Shown here: piece by piece, positions 33,790-41,145 of the stretch
Layout of the letters: every line of letters begins with the position of its first letter
How positions within the stretch are numbered: the stretch's first letter is position 1
DNA from: an uncultured Bacteroidia bacterium
GTDB lineage: Bacteria; Bacteroidota; Bacteroidia; NS11-12g; UBA9320
Direction of reading: 5' to 3'
DNA: 41,145 nt
NCBI GenBank assembly: GCA_905478335.1
Contig: CAJQIC010000040.1
Span: 1 to 41,145 of the forward strand
Position numbers and translations under genes: made by a program
The notes under the pieces: model-generated
What the model saw: only the letters and a program-made list of their open reading frames with translations
What the model was told of the DNA's origin: nothing
Databases searched by the model: none

Positions 33790-34977
33790 TTATTCTTCGT
33801 TTTCAAATATGAACGCATAACGGTCATCGTATCTTTTTACCAGTTTTAAAAAGTCTTGTGCATTCTTCTTAGAGATAAATTTCTCAATGCATAAAAGCTT
33901 TGCATCTGGTGTAACCAATTCAAATACATCGTATTCGCGTTTCTCTAACTTAGTTCTTTTCAGAGAGGCTATCTTATCCGTGTAATTTTTAGCAACTGCT
34001 ATATAATAGACAGTTTCTGTAAAAGGATTAAACGGTTTTAAGTCACTTGATGTTGTATTGTTCTCAGTTTTCTCTGGTACCGTTTTAGTTATTGGCGCTT
34101 TAATTTCTGGCTGCTCAATAGGTTGAATGACTTCTGCTGGAGCCTCTTTTTTAACCTCATTTACTTGAACTGCTGGTTCTGCAACTACAGCTTCTTTTGC
34201 TGATGGTAAATCCAGCTTTGGTGTAGGAGTTATTTCTTCATCAGTGATGTCCTCGTATTCAATCGTGGTTGCTATATATGGAGCTTCTTCTTTACCGTCA
34301 TCAGTCAGTTCAATGTCTGGTATGATTGAAGCTGTGGATTCAGTATCAGAGGTGTTTTCAACTGGTGTCTCAACAAGAGCAGGATCTGCCGACGTGCGCA
34401 ACAGTTGCCACAACATGACACCGAATAGCGATAAGATCGCAATAGAGGCGGCAATTTGTGGGAAATAAACACGGTTCTTTTTAGGCTCTTCGTTAATCGG
34501 GATGATCTTAGGCTTGTCTAGATCTGTGTGTATCGGTTTCGGTGTTGGAACGCTTGCTGCTGCCAGACGTTTGATTTTAACGTCTGAAAGGCCGTAACTT
34601 TTTTTGTGAAAGTTGGCTCCGTCGTAGGATACAAAGATTAGTTTATCCTCTTTGTTTAGATACAACGACCCAAGATTCTTAAACTCGTAATTTTTATACT
34701 TCGCAAGTCTATCTTTAAGGAAAGAAGCAAACAATGCCACTTCTTTTTCACTCTGTTCATAAGAAATGCCTTTACGCTTTTGAAGTGCATGAATTAACAA
34801 ACCGTCATTTTCAATCAAGCTTTCGTTAAAAGCAACACGCTTTCGAGTAGGAGATACAAGCAGTCGATTTTCATCGAAATCTGTAGACTTAAAATTCCCG
34901 ACAAACCCACCAAAATTGGGAATGATAACACAGTTTTTGTTATATAATAATTCGGAAACTAAATCGATTAACTCCAT
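33790..34977 (-). CDS. HU/CCDC81-like and SPOR domain membrane protein
   Basis: 395 residues. The first about 130 residues (VIIPNFGGFVGNF, LLVSPTRKRVAFNESLIEND, NLGSLYLNKEDKLIF) match the HU-like 'CCDC81' domain of Bacteroidota proteins. A membrane helix follows (about 174-193, IAASIAILSLFGVMLWQLL), then an acidic, proline-containing linker, and a C-terminal SPOR-like domain (about 320-395, VYYIAVAKNYTDKIASLKRT to YDDRYAFIFENEE), which usually binds denuded peptidoglycan at division sites. The HU part is therefore cytoplasmic and the SPOR part periplasmic. It sits between an outer-membrane protein and ExbB, suggesting a role in envelope organisation. Confidence 0.85.
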   Translation of the reverse strand: MELIDLVSELLYNKNCVIIPNFGGFVGNFKSTDFDENRLLVSPTRKRVAFNESLIENDGLLIHALQKRKGISYEQSEKEVALFASFLKDRLAKYKNYEFKNLGSLYLNKEDKLIFVSYDGANFHKKSYGLSDVKIKRLAAASVPTPKPIHTDLDKPKIIPINEEPKKNRVYFPQIAASIAILSLFGVMLWQLLRTSADPALVETPVENTSDTESTASIIPDIELTDDGKEEAPYIATTIEYEDITDEEITPTPKLDLPSAKEAVVAEPAVQVNEVKKEAPAEVIQPIEQPEIKAPITKTVPEKTENNTTSSDLKPFNPFTETVYYIAVAKNYTDKIASLKRTKLEKREYDVFELVTPDAKLLCIEKFISKKNAQDFLKLVKRYDDRYAFIFENEE

Positions 34978-35000
34978 ATATTTAATTCGTTGCGTTCAAG

Positions 35001-36641
35001 TTATAGTGAAAAGGTAATTCCTGCCAACAAATTAAGCCCAAAAGATGGATATGCATACCATTTTTGGTACCTAGAATTTGAAATATTATTTACGTTTAAA
35101 AAGAACGAGATGTTTTTCTTGTATCTATAGTCTGCCATAACGTTTACGTCGAGAAATGGAGACAAGGTCTCTACAGGTTTAGACTCGGTGAACATATCAC
35201 GTTGAAATCTTTCGCCAATAGCGTACAGTTGAACGCGCATGTTCAGCTTTTTTGCAACTGTGAATCGCATATTCAAATCTGCGTCTATAGCAGGTAACTG
35301 CCATGCCTGTTCTTGCTGGTCTGCTTTGTAGTTGTATAAGGTTGTATTAAACTGAATGAAAAATTTCTCATCCAGACGATACCCCAATCCGGTTGTAAAT
35401 GCAACGGTTTGAACGTCATCGTACACAACACCAAAAGATCTGGTGGCTACAGAATCAGTAAGAAACAGGGGTAAGTCATTGTCAATGGAGTAACGGACTT
35501 TCAATAAATAGTCGATCTTCTTGATCAATACGCCCTTTAAACCACCAAATATGTTAAAACTGTTAACGGTATTCCGAATCTCTATATCGTTGCTTACAAA
35601 TGGGTTTACGTAGGAAAGCTGTCTGAGGCTGTTCTTTTTAACGTCTCCGTCTAGTCCGGCAAACGCGCGTACTTTTTTAGGGACTAAAAAGTGTTCAACG
35701 TCTACATCCGGGAATAATCTAAAAGTTCCACCAACGCTATCAATAGCTACAACAGCATTCGCACCTATCCTTAAATCAACTTTTTTGTATCGAAATGAAT
35801 AGGAGGGAAGTACGCGTACAAATGTTCGTGCATAAGCTGGCGAAGCGTTGTCAATGATGTTTGTATAATCTACTTGGCCATCTACATCAACTTCTCGTCG
35901 CTGTCCGAGTTTGAACTTTGAACGGAAGCTTGCGTCAAAATCATTTTCTCTGCGGTTTCCATGGGTTCCAAATGTATAGAAGTTAAATCCCAACTGAGTG
36001 CCAATTCGTTTTTCGTCATACCCACGGTTGTACAGTACTTGGCCATTAAAGTCGTTGAAAATTTGGTTGATTTCACGTTTTTCGAAAGTAAAACTATCTG
36101 GGTCATAGCCATAAAAATGAACGACATGACGCTCATAATCAAGTTTGCCGGTGAGTTCTCCTTTGTTCCCCATTTTAGATCCAACCACACCTAGATGGTT
36201 GTCACTGAAATCTGCGTTTTCAGGTTTTCCAGCATTGGCCGACAGGTGTTTGCCGTAAAACCCGTAGTTGTATTTTTTATTTCTAACACTATGAATTCTC
36301 AACTCGGCATAAGGAGTAAGAAAGTTACCTCCGCCCAGTTTAAAATAATTGCCAAATAACGGCTCATCTCGTTCAGATTTTATTCCAATCGCTTTAGCGG
36401 CTCTGTAAGTTGGTAATACCGAATAGGCAAAATTGGGTAAGTCGTATGTGAAACTTGGTTTTTCACTTTTGATCGGTTGTATATCTGGTTTCGTGATAAT
36501 CTTGTTAGCCGCAGATACTTTGGGTTCGTAATCCGATTTGATGTCAATCGACATAGTCGTTGACGTGTCTGTTTGACCAAAGACAGATACTTGGCCAATG
36601 AAACCCAAGCTCAACAATAGAAAAAGCGCTCTTTTACCCAT
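35001..36641 (-). CDS. TonB-dependent-receptor-like outer-membrane barrel protein
   Basis: 546 residues from the ATG at 36641; a GTG four codons upstream would almost touch the -7 box. A signal peptide (FLLLSLGFIGQVSVFG) is followed by many alternating strands with aromatic ends (KYNYGFYGKHL, HVVHFYGYDPDSF, FFLNVNNISNSRYQKWYAYP). The motif NISNSRYQKWYAYP...GLNLLAGITFSL at the C-terminus is like the last strands of TonB-dependent receptors. There is no visible carboxypeptidase-like or plug domain, so it may be a plug-less relative. It heads the operon that continues with the HU-SPOR protein and ExbB/ExbD/TonB. Confidence 0.75.
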   Translation of the reverse strand: MGKRALFLLLSLGFIGQVSVFGQTDTSTTMSIDIKSDYEPKVSAANKIITKPDIQPIKSEKPSFTYDLPNFAYSVLPTYRAAKAIGIKSERDEPLFGNYFKLGGGNFLTPYAELRIHSVRNKKYNYGFYGKHLSANAGKPENADFSDNHLGVVGSKMGNKGELTGKLDYERHVVHFYGYDPDSFTFEKREINQIFNDFNGQVLYNRGYDEKRIGTQLGFNFYTFGTHGNRRENDFDASFRSKFKLGQRREVDVDGQVDYTNIIDNASPAYARTFVRVLPSYSFRYKKVDLRIGANAVVAIDSVGGTFRLFPDVDVEHFLVPKKVRAFAGLDGDVKKNSLRQLSYVNPFVSNDIEIRNTVNSFNIFGGLKGVLIKKIDYLLKVRYSIDNDLPLFLTDSVATRSFGVVYDDVQTVAFTTGLGYRLDEKFFIQFNTTLYNYKADQQEQAWQLPAIDADLNMRFTVAKKLNMRVQLYAIGERFQRDMFTESKPVETLSPFLDVNVMADYRYKKNISFFLNVNNISNSRYQKWYAYPSFGLNLLAGITFSL

Positions 36642-36654
36642 AAAATAAATCACT

Positions 36655-36662
36655 CAAAATTA
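36655..36662 (-). promoter_or_regulatory. Candidate -7 box (TAATTTTG) for the OMP-Exb-folC operon
   Basis: TAATTTTG on the minus strand matches TAnnTTTG, 13 bases upstream of the ATG at 36641. No -33 element is clear. Confidence 0.4.
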
Positions 36663-36799
36663 AATGAACACAGCGTGTTACGCAGTAGAACATTTCCACA
36701 TTAACGTTGTTTTTTGTGCTTAACGTATGGTCGAGGCTTCATTAGGAGTTTACTTATCAACAAATAGTGGGAGGAGATTCGTTGAATTTACGCATGGTT

Positions 36800-36807
36800 T
36801 ATATTTG
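36800..36807 (+). promoter_or_regulatory. Candidate recA promoter -7 box (TATATTTG)
   Basis: TATATTTG matches TAnnTTTG. A TTG at 36782-36784 lies 15 bases upstream, slightly short for a -33 element. The box is 22 bases from the recA ATG. I saw no recognisable LexA-type palindrome. Confidence 0.5.
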
Positions 36808-36829
36808 AACTACGTAAAAAATTATACAA

Positions 36830-37861
36830 ATGGCGAACGAAAACGCAGAGAAGCTAAAAGCACTGAAACTTACGATTGACAAGTTAGAGAAATCGTATGG
36901 CAAGGGTGTTGTCATGAAAATGGATGATGATTCCGTTGTCAATATTCCTTCAATATCCACTGGATCTTTGGGCTTAGATATGGCCTTGGGTATAGGCGGT
37001 TTACCAAAAGGTCGTGTTGTTGAGATATACGGTCCAGAAGCATCTGGTAAAACAACGTTAGCGATGCACTGTGTTGCTGAAGCACAAAAGAAAGGTGGCA
37101 TTGCTGCTTTTGTTGATGCTGAACACGCTTTTGATCGGTTCTATGCTGAAAAAATTGGTGTTGATACAGACGAATTACTGATTGCTCAACCAGATGACGG
37201 AGAGCAGGCTTTAGAAATAGCCGATAATTTGATTCGTTCAGGTGCCATCGATATTATCGTAATTGACTCAGTTGCAGCTTTGGTACCACGTGCTGAATTG
37301 GAAGGTGACATGGGAGATTCAAAAATGGGTTTGCAAGCGCGTTTGATGTCTCAGGCTTTACGTAAGCTAACGGGTACAATTAGCAAAACAGGATGTATTT
37401 GTATATTCATTAACCAGCTTCGTGAGAAGATAGGTGTCATGTTTGGGAATCCTGAAACAACCACAGGTGGTAATGCGTTGAAGTTCTATTCTTCAGTTCG
37501 TTTGGATATTCGTAGAATAGGACAAATAAAAGATGGGGTTGACATTGTTGGCAACCGTGTTAAAGTGAAGGTGGCTAAAAATAAAGTTGCTCCGCCTTTC
37601 CGAGTAATCGAATTTGATATCATGTACGGCGAAGGTGTTTCTAAAGCAGGCGAAGTGCTTGACTTAGGGGTTGAGGCTGAAATTGTAAAGAAAAGTGGAA
37701 GTTGGTTTAGCTACAATGGAACAAAGCTAGGACAGGGTAGAGACTCAGTAAAAAAACTATTGCTGGATAATCCGGAATTAATGGACGAAATTGAGGATAA
37801 AGTTAAAGCGAAGGTGTTAGGTGACGCTGAACCTGTCGCTGCAACAGCAGAAGAATCTTAA
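36830..37861 (+). CDS. recA: Recombinase RecA
   Basis: 343 residues, full length. RecA forms filaments on single-stranded DNA and drives strand exchange and the SOS response. Visible are the Walker [10 protein letters not shown] (about 66-74), [10 protein letters not shown], the catalytic [18 protein letters not shown] (Walker B and loop L1 start), [20 protein letters not shown] (loop L2) and the C-terminal domain with DPVSKL-type [18 protein letters not shown]. It is a single gene, divergent from the OMP-Exb-folC operon, with its own terminator. Confidence 0.99.
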   Translation: MANENAEKLKALKLTIDKLEKSYGKGVVMKMDDDSVVNIPSISTGSLGLDMALGIGGLPKGRVVEIYGPEASGKTTLAMHCVAEAQKKGGIAAFVDAEHAFDRFYAEKIGVDTDELLIAQPDDGEQALEIADNLIRSGAIDIIVIDSVAALVPRAELEGDMGDSKMGLQARLMSQALRKLTGTISKTGCICIFINQLREKIGVMFGNPETTTGGNALKFYSSVRLDIRRIGQIKDGVDIVGNRVKVKVAKNKVAPPFRVIEFDIMYGEGVSKAGEVLDLGVEAEIVKKSGSWFSYNGTKLGQGRDSVKKLLLDNPELMDEIEDKVKAKVLGDAEPVAATAEES

Positions 37862-37885
37862 GACTTTAATTAGTATAAAAAGTGC

Positions 37886-37919
37886 AAACTCCGGTAACTT
37901 TATGTTGCCGGAGTTTTTT
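37886..37919 (+). terminator. Rho-independent terminator after recA, shared with convergent operon
   Basis: Stem AAACTCCGGTAAC / GTTGCCGGAGTTT with loop TTTAT, followed by TTT. The A run on the other side makes it usable on the minus strand as well. It overlaps the last codons of the convergent MORN-type lipoprotein gene (KTPAT-stop). Confidence 0.88.
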
Positions 37920-38646
37920 GTACAACCTCTATTCGCCTAGTTGTAAATTGTATCTCTTGCTGGTTAATGACAGCAGATATTTTGAGATCCATTGTGGTTA
38001 TAGAATCATTCGGAATCAGCTCAAAACACCGCCCAAATACTTTGTCAATTCTTTGGTATCCGCAATCAAGTTGCGACGCTGACCTCACAATACCACTCGT
38101 TGTAGATAATCGTAAGGTCGTAAACGGGACGTTCGGAATCAATATTGTATAGTAATGGTTGCCGTCTTTACTCGGAATGGTTGAGGGTATAATTTCTACC
38201 AACGAATCCAGTTTTTCAAGAACGTCGGGTACTACTACCGTTAGATTCTCCAGAGGCAGTTGATTGAATACGTCTTCATTATTTGGAAAATGAACCGTGT
38301 CTCTAACGTATTCGTAGGTGCCATAACGCTGCAAGCCTTGGTTAATTTTAAATTTCTTCTCCGTATGCAGCAATAAGCTACCAGTAGAGTCATAGAACCT
38401 CGTATCTCCTTTGCGGTTGCCATACACCCAATACTGACTAAGTTTTAAACGACCGTTTGGATAAAACATGCGCAACAAGCCGTCTTGTTTATAATGAATT
38501 AATTGAACACTCGTATGGATTTGACCGTTGGGGTGGTGAGATACGTACAGATAAGTGCCTGGGATATCGTAAGGAGAATTAACCTTGTTTTCGTTGCAAG
38601 AAAAACAAATGATGCACGTGATCAATACGCACAAACCAAGGCGCAT
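37900..38646 (-). CDS. Lipoprotein with MORN-like (YwqK-type) repeats
   Basis: 248 residues. The lipoprotein signal ends ICFSC (Cys17). Residues about 28-105 contain MORN-variant units (YHPNGQIHTSVQLIHY-like, FYPNGRLKLSQYWVYGNRKG, FYDSTGSLLLHTEKKF), the repeat type found in proteins called YwqK antitoxins. The C-terminal half is unrecognised and probably beta-rich. The start overlaps the DUF983 stop by 1 base (TAATG), so it is translated with the preceding cluster. Its last codons lie in the terminator hairpin. Function unknown. Confidence 0.72.
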   Translation of the reverse strand: MRLGLCVLITCIICFSCNENKVNSPYDIPGTYLYVSHHPNGQIHTSVQLIHYKQDGLLRMFYPNGRLKLSQYWVYGNRKGDTRFYDSTGSLLLHTEKKFKINQGLQRYGTYEYVRDTVHFPNNEDVFNQLPLENLTVVVPDVLEKLDSLVEIIPSTIPSKDGNHYYTILIPNVPFTTLRLSTTSGIVRSASQLDCGYQRIDKVFGRCFELIPNDSITTMDLKISAVINQQEIQFTTRRIEVVQKTPAT

Positions 38647-39029
38647 TATTTGTGTAGTTCTGGTTTAAACTTACGGTAAGGTGCCGCCAAAAAGATTAGT
38701 AATAACCGAGACAGCCGCATCGTTAGTGGCGTCATTGGAACAGCAATTCCGATAATGACGGAGCTTAAAAAGAACAACGAAGGATCGTCATAAACAGTAA
38801 ACATGATTACAGATAAAACGATCAGAAGCCCCACGATTAATGCGTAACTAAAGTACATGGCACCCCAAAAGAAACCAGGTTCTTGCTCATACTTCACATT
38901 ACAATGTGTACAATGGGTATGAACGTCTTTAAAATGTTTACTGAATAAACTGCCTTTGAATATCTGACCACTTCTGCACTTTGGGCAGCGGCCAGTTAAG
39001 AATGCTTGTAAAGCAGAAGTTTTAGCCAT
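38646..39029 (-). CDS. DUF983 family membrane protein
   Basis: 127 residues from the ATG at 39029; the longer reading frame upstream belongs to the preceding gene. A zinc-ribbon-like pair CPKCRSG (15-18) and HCTHC lies at the N-terminus, then EPGFFWGAMYFSYAL and two membrane helices. DUF983 proteins sit beside cytochrome oxidase assembly genes in many bacteria. Here the SCO, DUF420 and CPMC genes precede it and overlap or nearly touch, so a role in respiratory complex assembly is likely though unproven. Confidence 0.88.
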   Translation of the reverse strand: MAKTSALQAFLTGRCPKCRSGQIFKGSLFSKHFKDVHTHCTHCNVKYEQEPGFFWGAMYFSYALIVGLLIVLSVIMFTVYDDPSLFFLSSVIIGIAVPMTPLTMRLSRLLLIFLAAPYRKFKPELHK

Positions 39030-39270
39030 TCTTAGCTTTTCGATTTTTGCGATACCACAACCCGCCAACAAAGGCAACAATTAAATAAGGTGACGCCAGT
39101 AAATAAAGAATGCCTTTATTCAATCCTACACCTACCGTGTTGTCTTCATTTTGCATTGCAGATTCCACCGCGCTTCTGCACATAGGACATTGTGCATAGA
39201 CTTCGCTAAATACACCTGCTAGTATCATAACAAATGCGATTAATAATACTTTACGAATTGCGTTTTGCAT
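39022..39270 (-). CDS. Small exported CPMC-motif membrane protein
   Basis: 82 residues from the ATG at 39270. An N-terminal signal-like helix (AIRKVLLIAFVMILAGVFSE) is followed by QCPMCRSAVESA, a short linker and a second helix (LYLLASPYLIVAFVGGLWY) with a basic end. The CPMC pair in a redox- or metal-binding context fits the cytochrome-oxidase neighbourhood. Similar small proteins occur between DUF420 and DUF983 genes in other Bacteroidota (from memory). It overlaps DUF983 by 8 bases. Copper handling or thiol chemistry is an inference only. Confidence 0.75.
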   Translation of the reverse strand: MQNAIRKVLLIAFVMILAGVFSEVYAQCPMCRSAVESAMQNEDNTVGVGLNKGILYLLASPYLIVAFVGGLWYRKNRKAKNG

Positions 39271-39283
39271 AGAACAAAGGTAA

Positions 39284-40015
39284 TTATTCAGGGACAAAGA
39301 AGAAGTTTTGTGTGGTATGATTATTCGCATCAAATGTAATTAATGCATCATTTTGCATGAATTGTATCTTGTACCCATATGACTTTAACAAGTCAAAACA
39401 TTTGTATCTGTTCTCATTGTCCCAGAGTTCACAATAAATGATTGGCTTGTTTGTTTTAATGAGCTGTTCACCACCTAAGAAAACATGATATTCAAAGTTT
39501 TCTACGTCGATTTTAATGGCTGATAATGCTGTTTTTTTGAGATACGGTAAGTCGTCGAGCTTAGTGATTGTCGTTGTAAAGGTGTCACCTTCATTAAAGT
39601 CTTTAATGTCGTCTGATAAGACATGGCTCAAGCCTTGCTTCTTAACATTGTCGACCACAGGCATCACCATCTCTATGGTTCCATTTTCGTTACCTAATGC
39701 AACATCAGATATAGATACATTACCAAGCTTAAACTTGTGCTTAATCCAAGTGAGGGTTGCTAAGTTTTGAGGCATAGGTTCGAAGGCATATACTTTACCG
39801 TCACCCACTTTTTTAGAAAGGTAGTAAGACATGATACCAATATTGGCTCCGACGTCAAGTACATTACTTCCTTCTGGAATCATTTTGACAAAGTGAAAGA
39901 AGTCATTCTCCCCTTTATCGCTATGCAAGGTTTTAATCTTATACCAAGAGAAAAGGTTTAAATATGTTTTTAGGCCTAAGATTCTTTGTAAGACATATTG
40001 AATCTTTGCTTTCAT
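39284..40015 (-). CDS. FkbM family SAM-dependent methyltransferase
   Basis: 243 residues. It matches the FkbM family: GSNVLDVGANIGIMSYYLS (motif I, about 49-67), VYAFEPMPQNLATL (strand 2), AIKIDVENFEYHVFLGGEQL (the characteristic IKIDVEGxE segment with Asn in place of Gly) and PIIYCELWD. FkbM enzymes are O-methyltransferases acting mostly on sugars and polyketides. It starts 1 base after the DUF420 stop and ends 13 bases before the CPMC gene, so it lies inside the oxidase-assembly operon, where it is functionally unexpected. Confidence 0.92.
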   Translation of the reverse strand: MKAKIQYVLQRILGLKTYLNLFSWYKIKTLHSDKGENDFFHFVKMIPEGSNVLDVGANIGIMSYYLSKKVGDGKVYAFEPMPQNLATLTWIKHKFKLGNVSISDVALGNENGTIEMVMPVVDNVKKQGLSHVLSDDIKDFNEGDTFTTTITKLDDLPYLKKTALSAIKIDVENFEYHVFLGGEQLIKTNKPIIYCELWDNENRYKCFDLLKSYGYKIQFMQNDALITFDANNHTTQNFFFVPE

Positions 40016-40016
40016 C

Positions 40017-40559
40017 CTAGAAAGGGTATTGGTAGTATGGACTAATCATCAAGTAAACCACAACGCCTGAAATTGTAACAAACAACCATATTGGATAAGC
40101 AAAACGTACGATACGTCTGTGCTTCTCAACTTTATTATTCAAACCAAAATAAAAAGCAATGAGAATAAGTGGAAGTACAAGTGCTGCAAGTATAATATGC
40201 GATGTTAGAATAATTAGGTAAACGGTTTTGATAGCGCCTTCACCTCCAAAGGCAGTATGTGTAACAAAGAAGTGATATACTACATAGAGCATCAGAAAAA
40301 CTGCCGATAGCAAGAAGGTGGTAATATTCAGTTTTTTATGAAGAGAAATCTTTTTCTGTTTGATGGCTCTAAGGCTTAGAATAAGTAGAACGGAACAGGT
40401 CCCATTTATGATTGCATTAAACATCGGAAACCTGTAAATGATGTTAGGGAAATCAGACGGAGGTTCGATGAGTCTTTTATTCAAGGCAACTACCAACAAA
40501 AAAACAACTGCCGATACGGCTAGTGCAATGCGATAGAAAAGTTTGTCGTTTTTAATCAT
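40017..40559 (-). CDS. DUF420 family membrane protein (oxidase assembly)
   Basis: 180 residues from the ATG at 40559; an earlier in-frame ATG at 40583 is possible but would overlap SCO more. About five membrane helices are visible, with RFPMFNAIINGTCSVLLIL, YHFFVTHTAFGG and LTSHIILAALVLPLILIAFY, matching the DUF420 family (related to CtaM-type proteins needed for heme-copper oxidase activity). It overlaps the SCO gene by 8 bases. Confidence 0.9.
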   Translation of the reverse strand: MIKNDKLFYRIALAVSAVVFLLVVALNKRLIEPPSDFPNIIYRFPMFNAIINGTCSVLLILSLRAIKQKKISLHKKLNITTFLLSAVFLMLYVVYHFFVTHTAFGGEGAIKTVYLIILTSHIILAALVLPLILIAFYFGLNNKVEKHRRIVRFAYPIWLFVTISGVVVYLMISPYYQYPF

Positions 40560-41145
40560 TCTCGTTACGCTTATTTTGGGCATATTCAGCCTGGAGGCCT
40601 TTTATGCCGTTTTTTACTTCTGTAGCAAACTTCGGATTGTTTCTTGATTCAAAGTAACCCCGAACTCTTAAATTCTTATCTACCAAAAAGGCCATCGTAC
40701 TATGGATGAAATCATACTTGCCATCAGGGCTCGGTGCCGCTGCATGATAGTGATTTACGGCTAAATCATAAATTTCATGTTTAAAACCAGTAGCAAAATA
40801 CCACTTGTCGCTCGCATAGTTGTATTTCTTTGCATACGCTGTTAAAACCGGAACAGAGTCATGTTCTGGATGAACGGTATGTGATAAGAAGACAACATCT
40901 GAATCGTATTTAAAAGCCTCTACAGCCAACCGAAGGTTGTTATTCATTCGAGGGCAAAGCTCTGGACAAGTTGCATAAAAGAAGTTGGCGACTATTATTT
41001 TGTCCTCAAAGGTTTTAAGTGAAATGGGAGATCCCGTTTGATCAACTAATTCAAAATCTCTAACCGTCCATATCTCCATGATACTGTCGCCAGTAACATA
41101 GTAATTATCGCCAATCGTTGAATCAATAAGTGCCTTATTTGCCAA
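40552..41145 (-). CDS. SCO1/SenC family copper chaperone (N-terminus outside window)
   Basis: 197 codons are visible; the gene continues past the window edge, so its start is not seen. The thioredoxin-fold SCO domain has the copper site FFYATCPELCPRM (Cys60 and Cys64 of the fragment) and the third ligand in DFIHSTMAFLVD (His148); SHTVHPEHDSVPVL is a typical inter-motif segment. SCO proteins deliver copper to the CuA site of cytochrome c oxidase, or reduce its cysteines, on the periplasmic side. The first gene visible of the cluster SCO-DUF420-FkbM-CPMC-DUF983-MORN lipoprotein. Confidence 0.93.
   Translation of the reverse strand: MANKALIDSTIGDNYYVTGDSIMEIWTVRDFELVDQTGSPISLKTFEDKIIVANFFYATCPELCPRMNNNLRLAVEAFKYDSDVVFLSHTVHPEHDSVPVLTAYAKKYNYASDKWYFATGFKHEIYDLAVNHYHAAAPSPDGKYDFIHSTMAFLVDKNLRVRGYFESRNNPKFATEVKNGIKGLQAEYAQNKRNEND

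Overview
The window is a stretch of bacterial chromosome, almost certainly from the phylum Bacteroidota and most likely a Flavobacteriales-type organism. Evidence: two secreted proteins end in a type IX secretion (Por) sorting domain; several genes are preceded by the Bacteroidota -7 box TAnnTTTG instead of a sigma-70 -10 box; Shine-Dalgarno sequences are not obvious; the DNA is AT-rich; and gene sets typical of the phylum are present (SCO/DUF420/DUF983 oxidase-assembly cluster, HU-SPOR protein beside ExbB/ExbD/TonB, DUF2196/YwbE, K+-type membrane pyrophosphatase). I saw no rRNA, tRNA, CRISPR array, integrase or transposase.

Layout. 1-2138: the start of a Gfo/Idh/MocA-like oxidoreductase (-), then pcm and an overlapping cell-wall amidase (+). 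2139-6332: a minus-strand group lepA - ywbE - sulfatase lipoprotein. The sulfatase appears frameshifted at its 5' end, and a ~450 bp nested palindromic repeat element lies between lepA and ywbE. 6462-7253: a methyltransferase (+). 7365-10864: a compact three-gene minus operon with a membrane hydroxylase/desaturase, a ketosynthase fused to a heme-oxygenase-like (diiron oxygenase type) domain, and a conserved protein of unknown function. This is the best candidate here for an undescribed lipid or secondary-metabolite pathway. 11202-18203: two type IX-secreted proteins, a 1908-residue BNR/PKD/GEVED protein with fourteen ~51-residue repeats and an esterase.

18425-27257 (+): an OFA-type MFS transporter with a 34-residue partner, the membrane pyrophosphatase hppA with an unusual cysteine-rich tail, two different L,D-transpeptidases, an outer-membrane barrel-like protein and an SDR enzyme. 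27259-29063 (-): a transglutaminase-like protein and a methyltransferase. 29120-30295 (+): proline dehydrogenase. 30284-30606: a duplicated simple-sequence repeat block shared by the 3' ends of proline dehydrogenase and folC. 30598-36641 (-): an envelope operon of outer-membrane protein, HU-SPOR protein, ExbB, ExbD, TonB-like protein and FolC. 36830-37861 (+): recA with a terminator shared with the convergent operon. 37900-41145 (-): SCO (cut by the window edge), DUF420, FkbM methyltransferase, a small CPMC membrane protein, DUF983 and a MORN-type lipoprotein, tightly packed or overlapping; probably respiratory oxidase biogenesis with an inserted FkbM gene.

Most genes are housekeeping or envelope functions. 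The accessory content is the ketosynthase-HDO cluster, the type IX cargo, the sulfatase and the repeat elements. Family assignments rest on reading motifs by eye; no database search was run.
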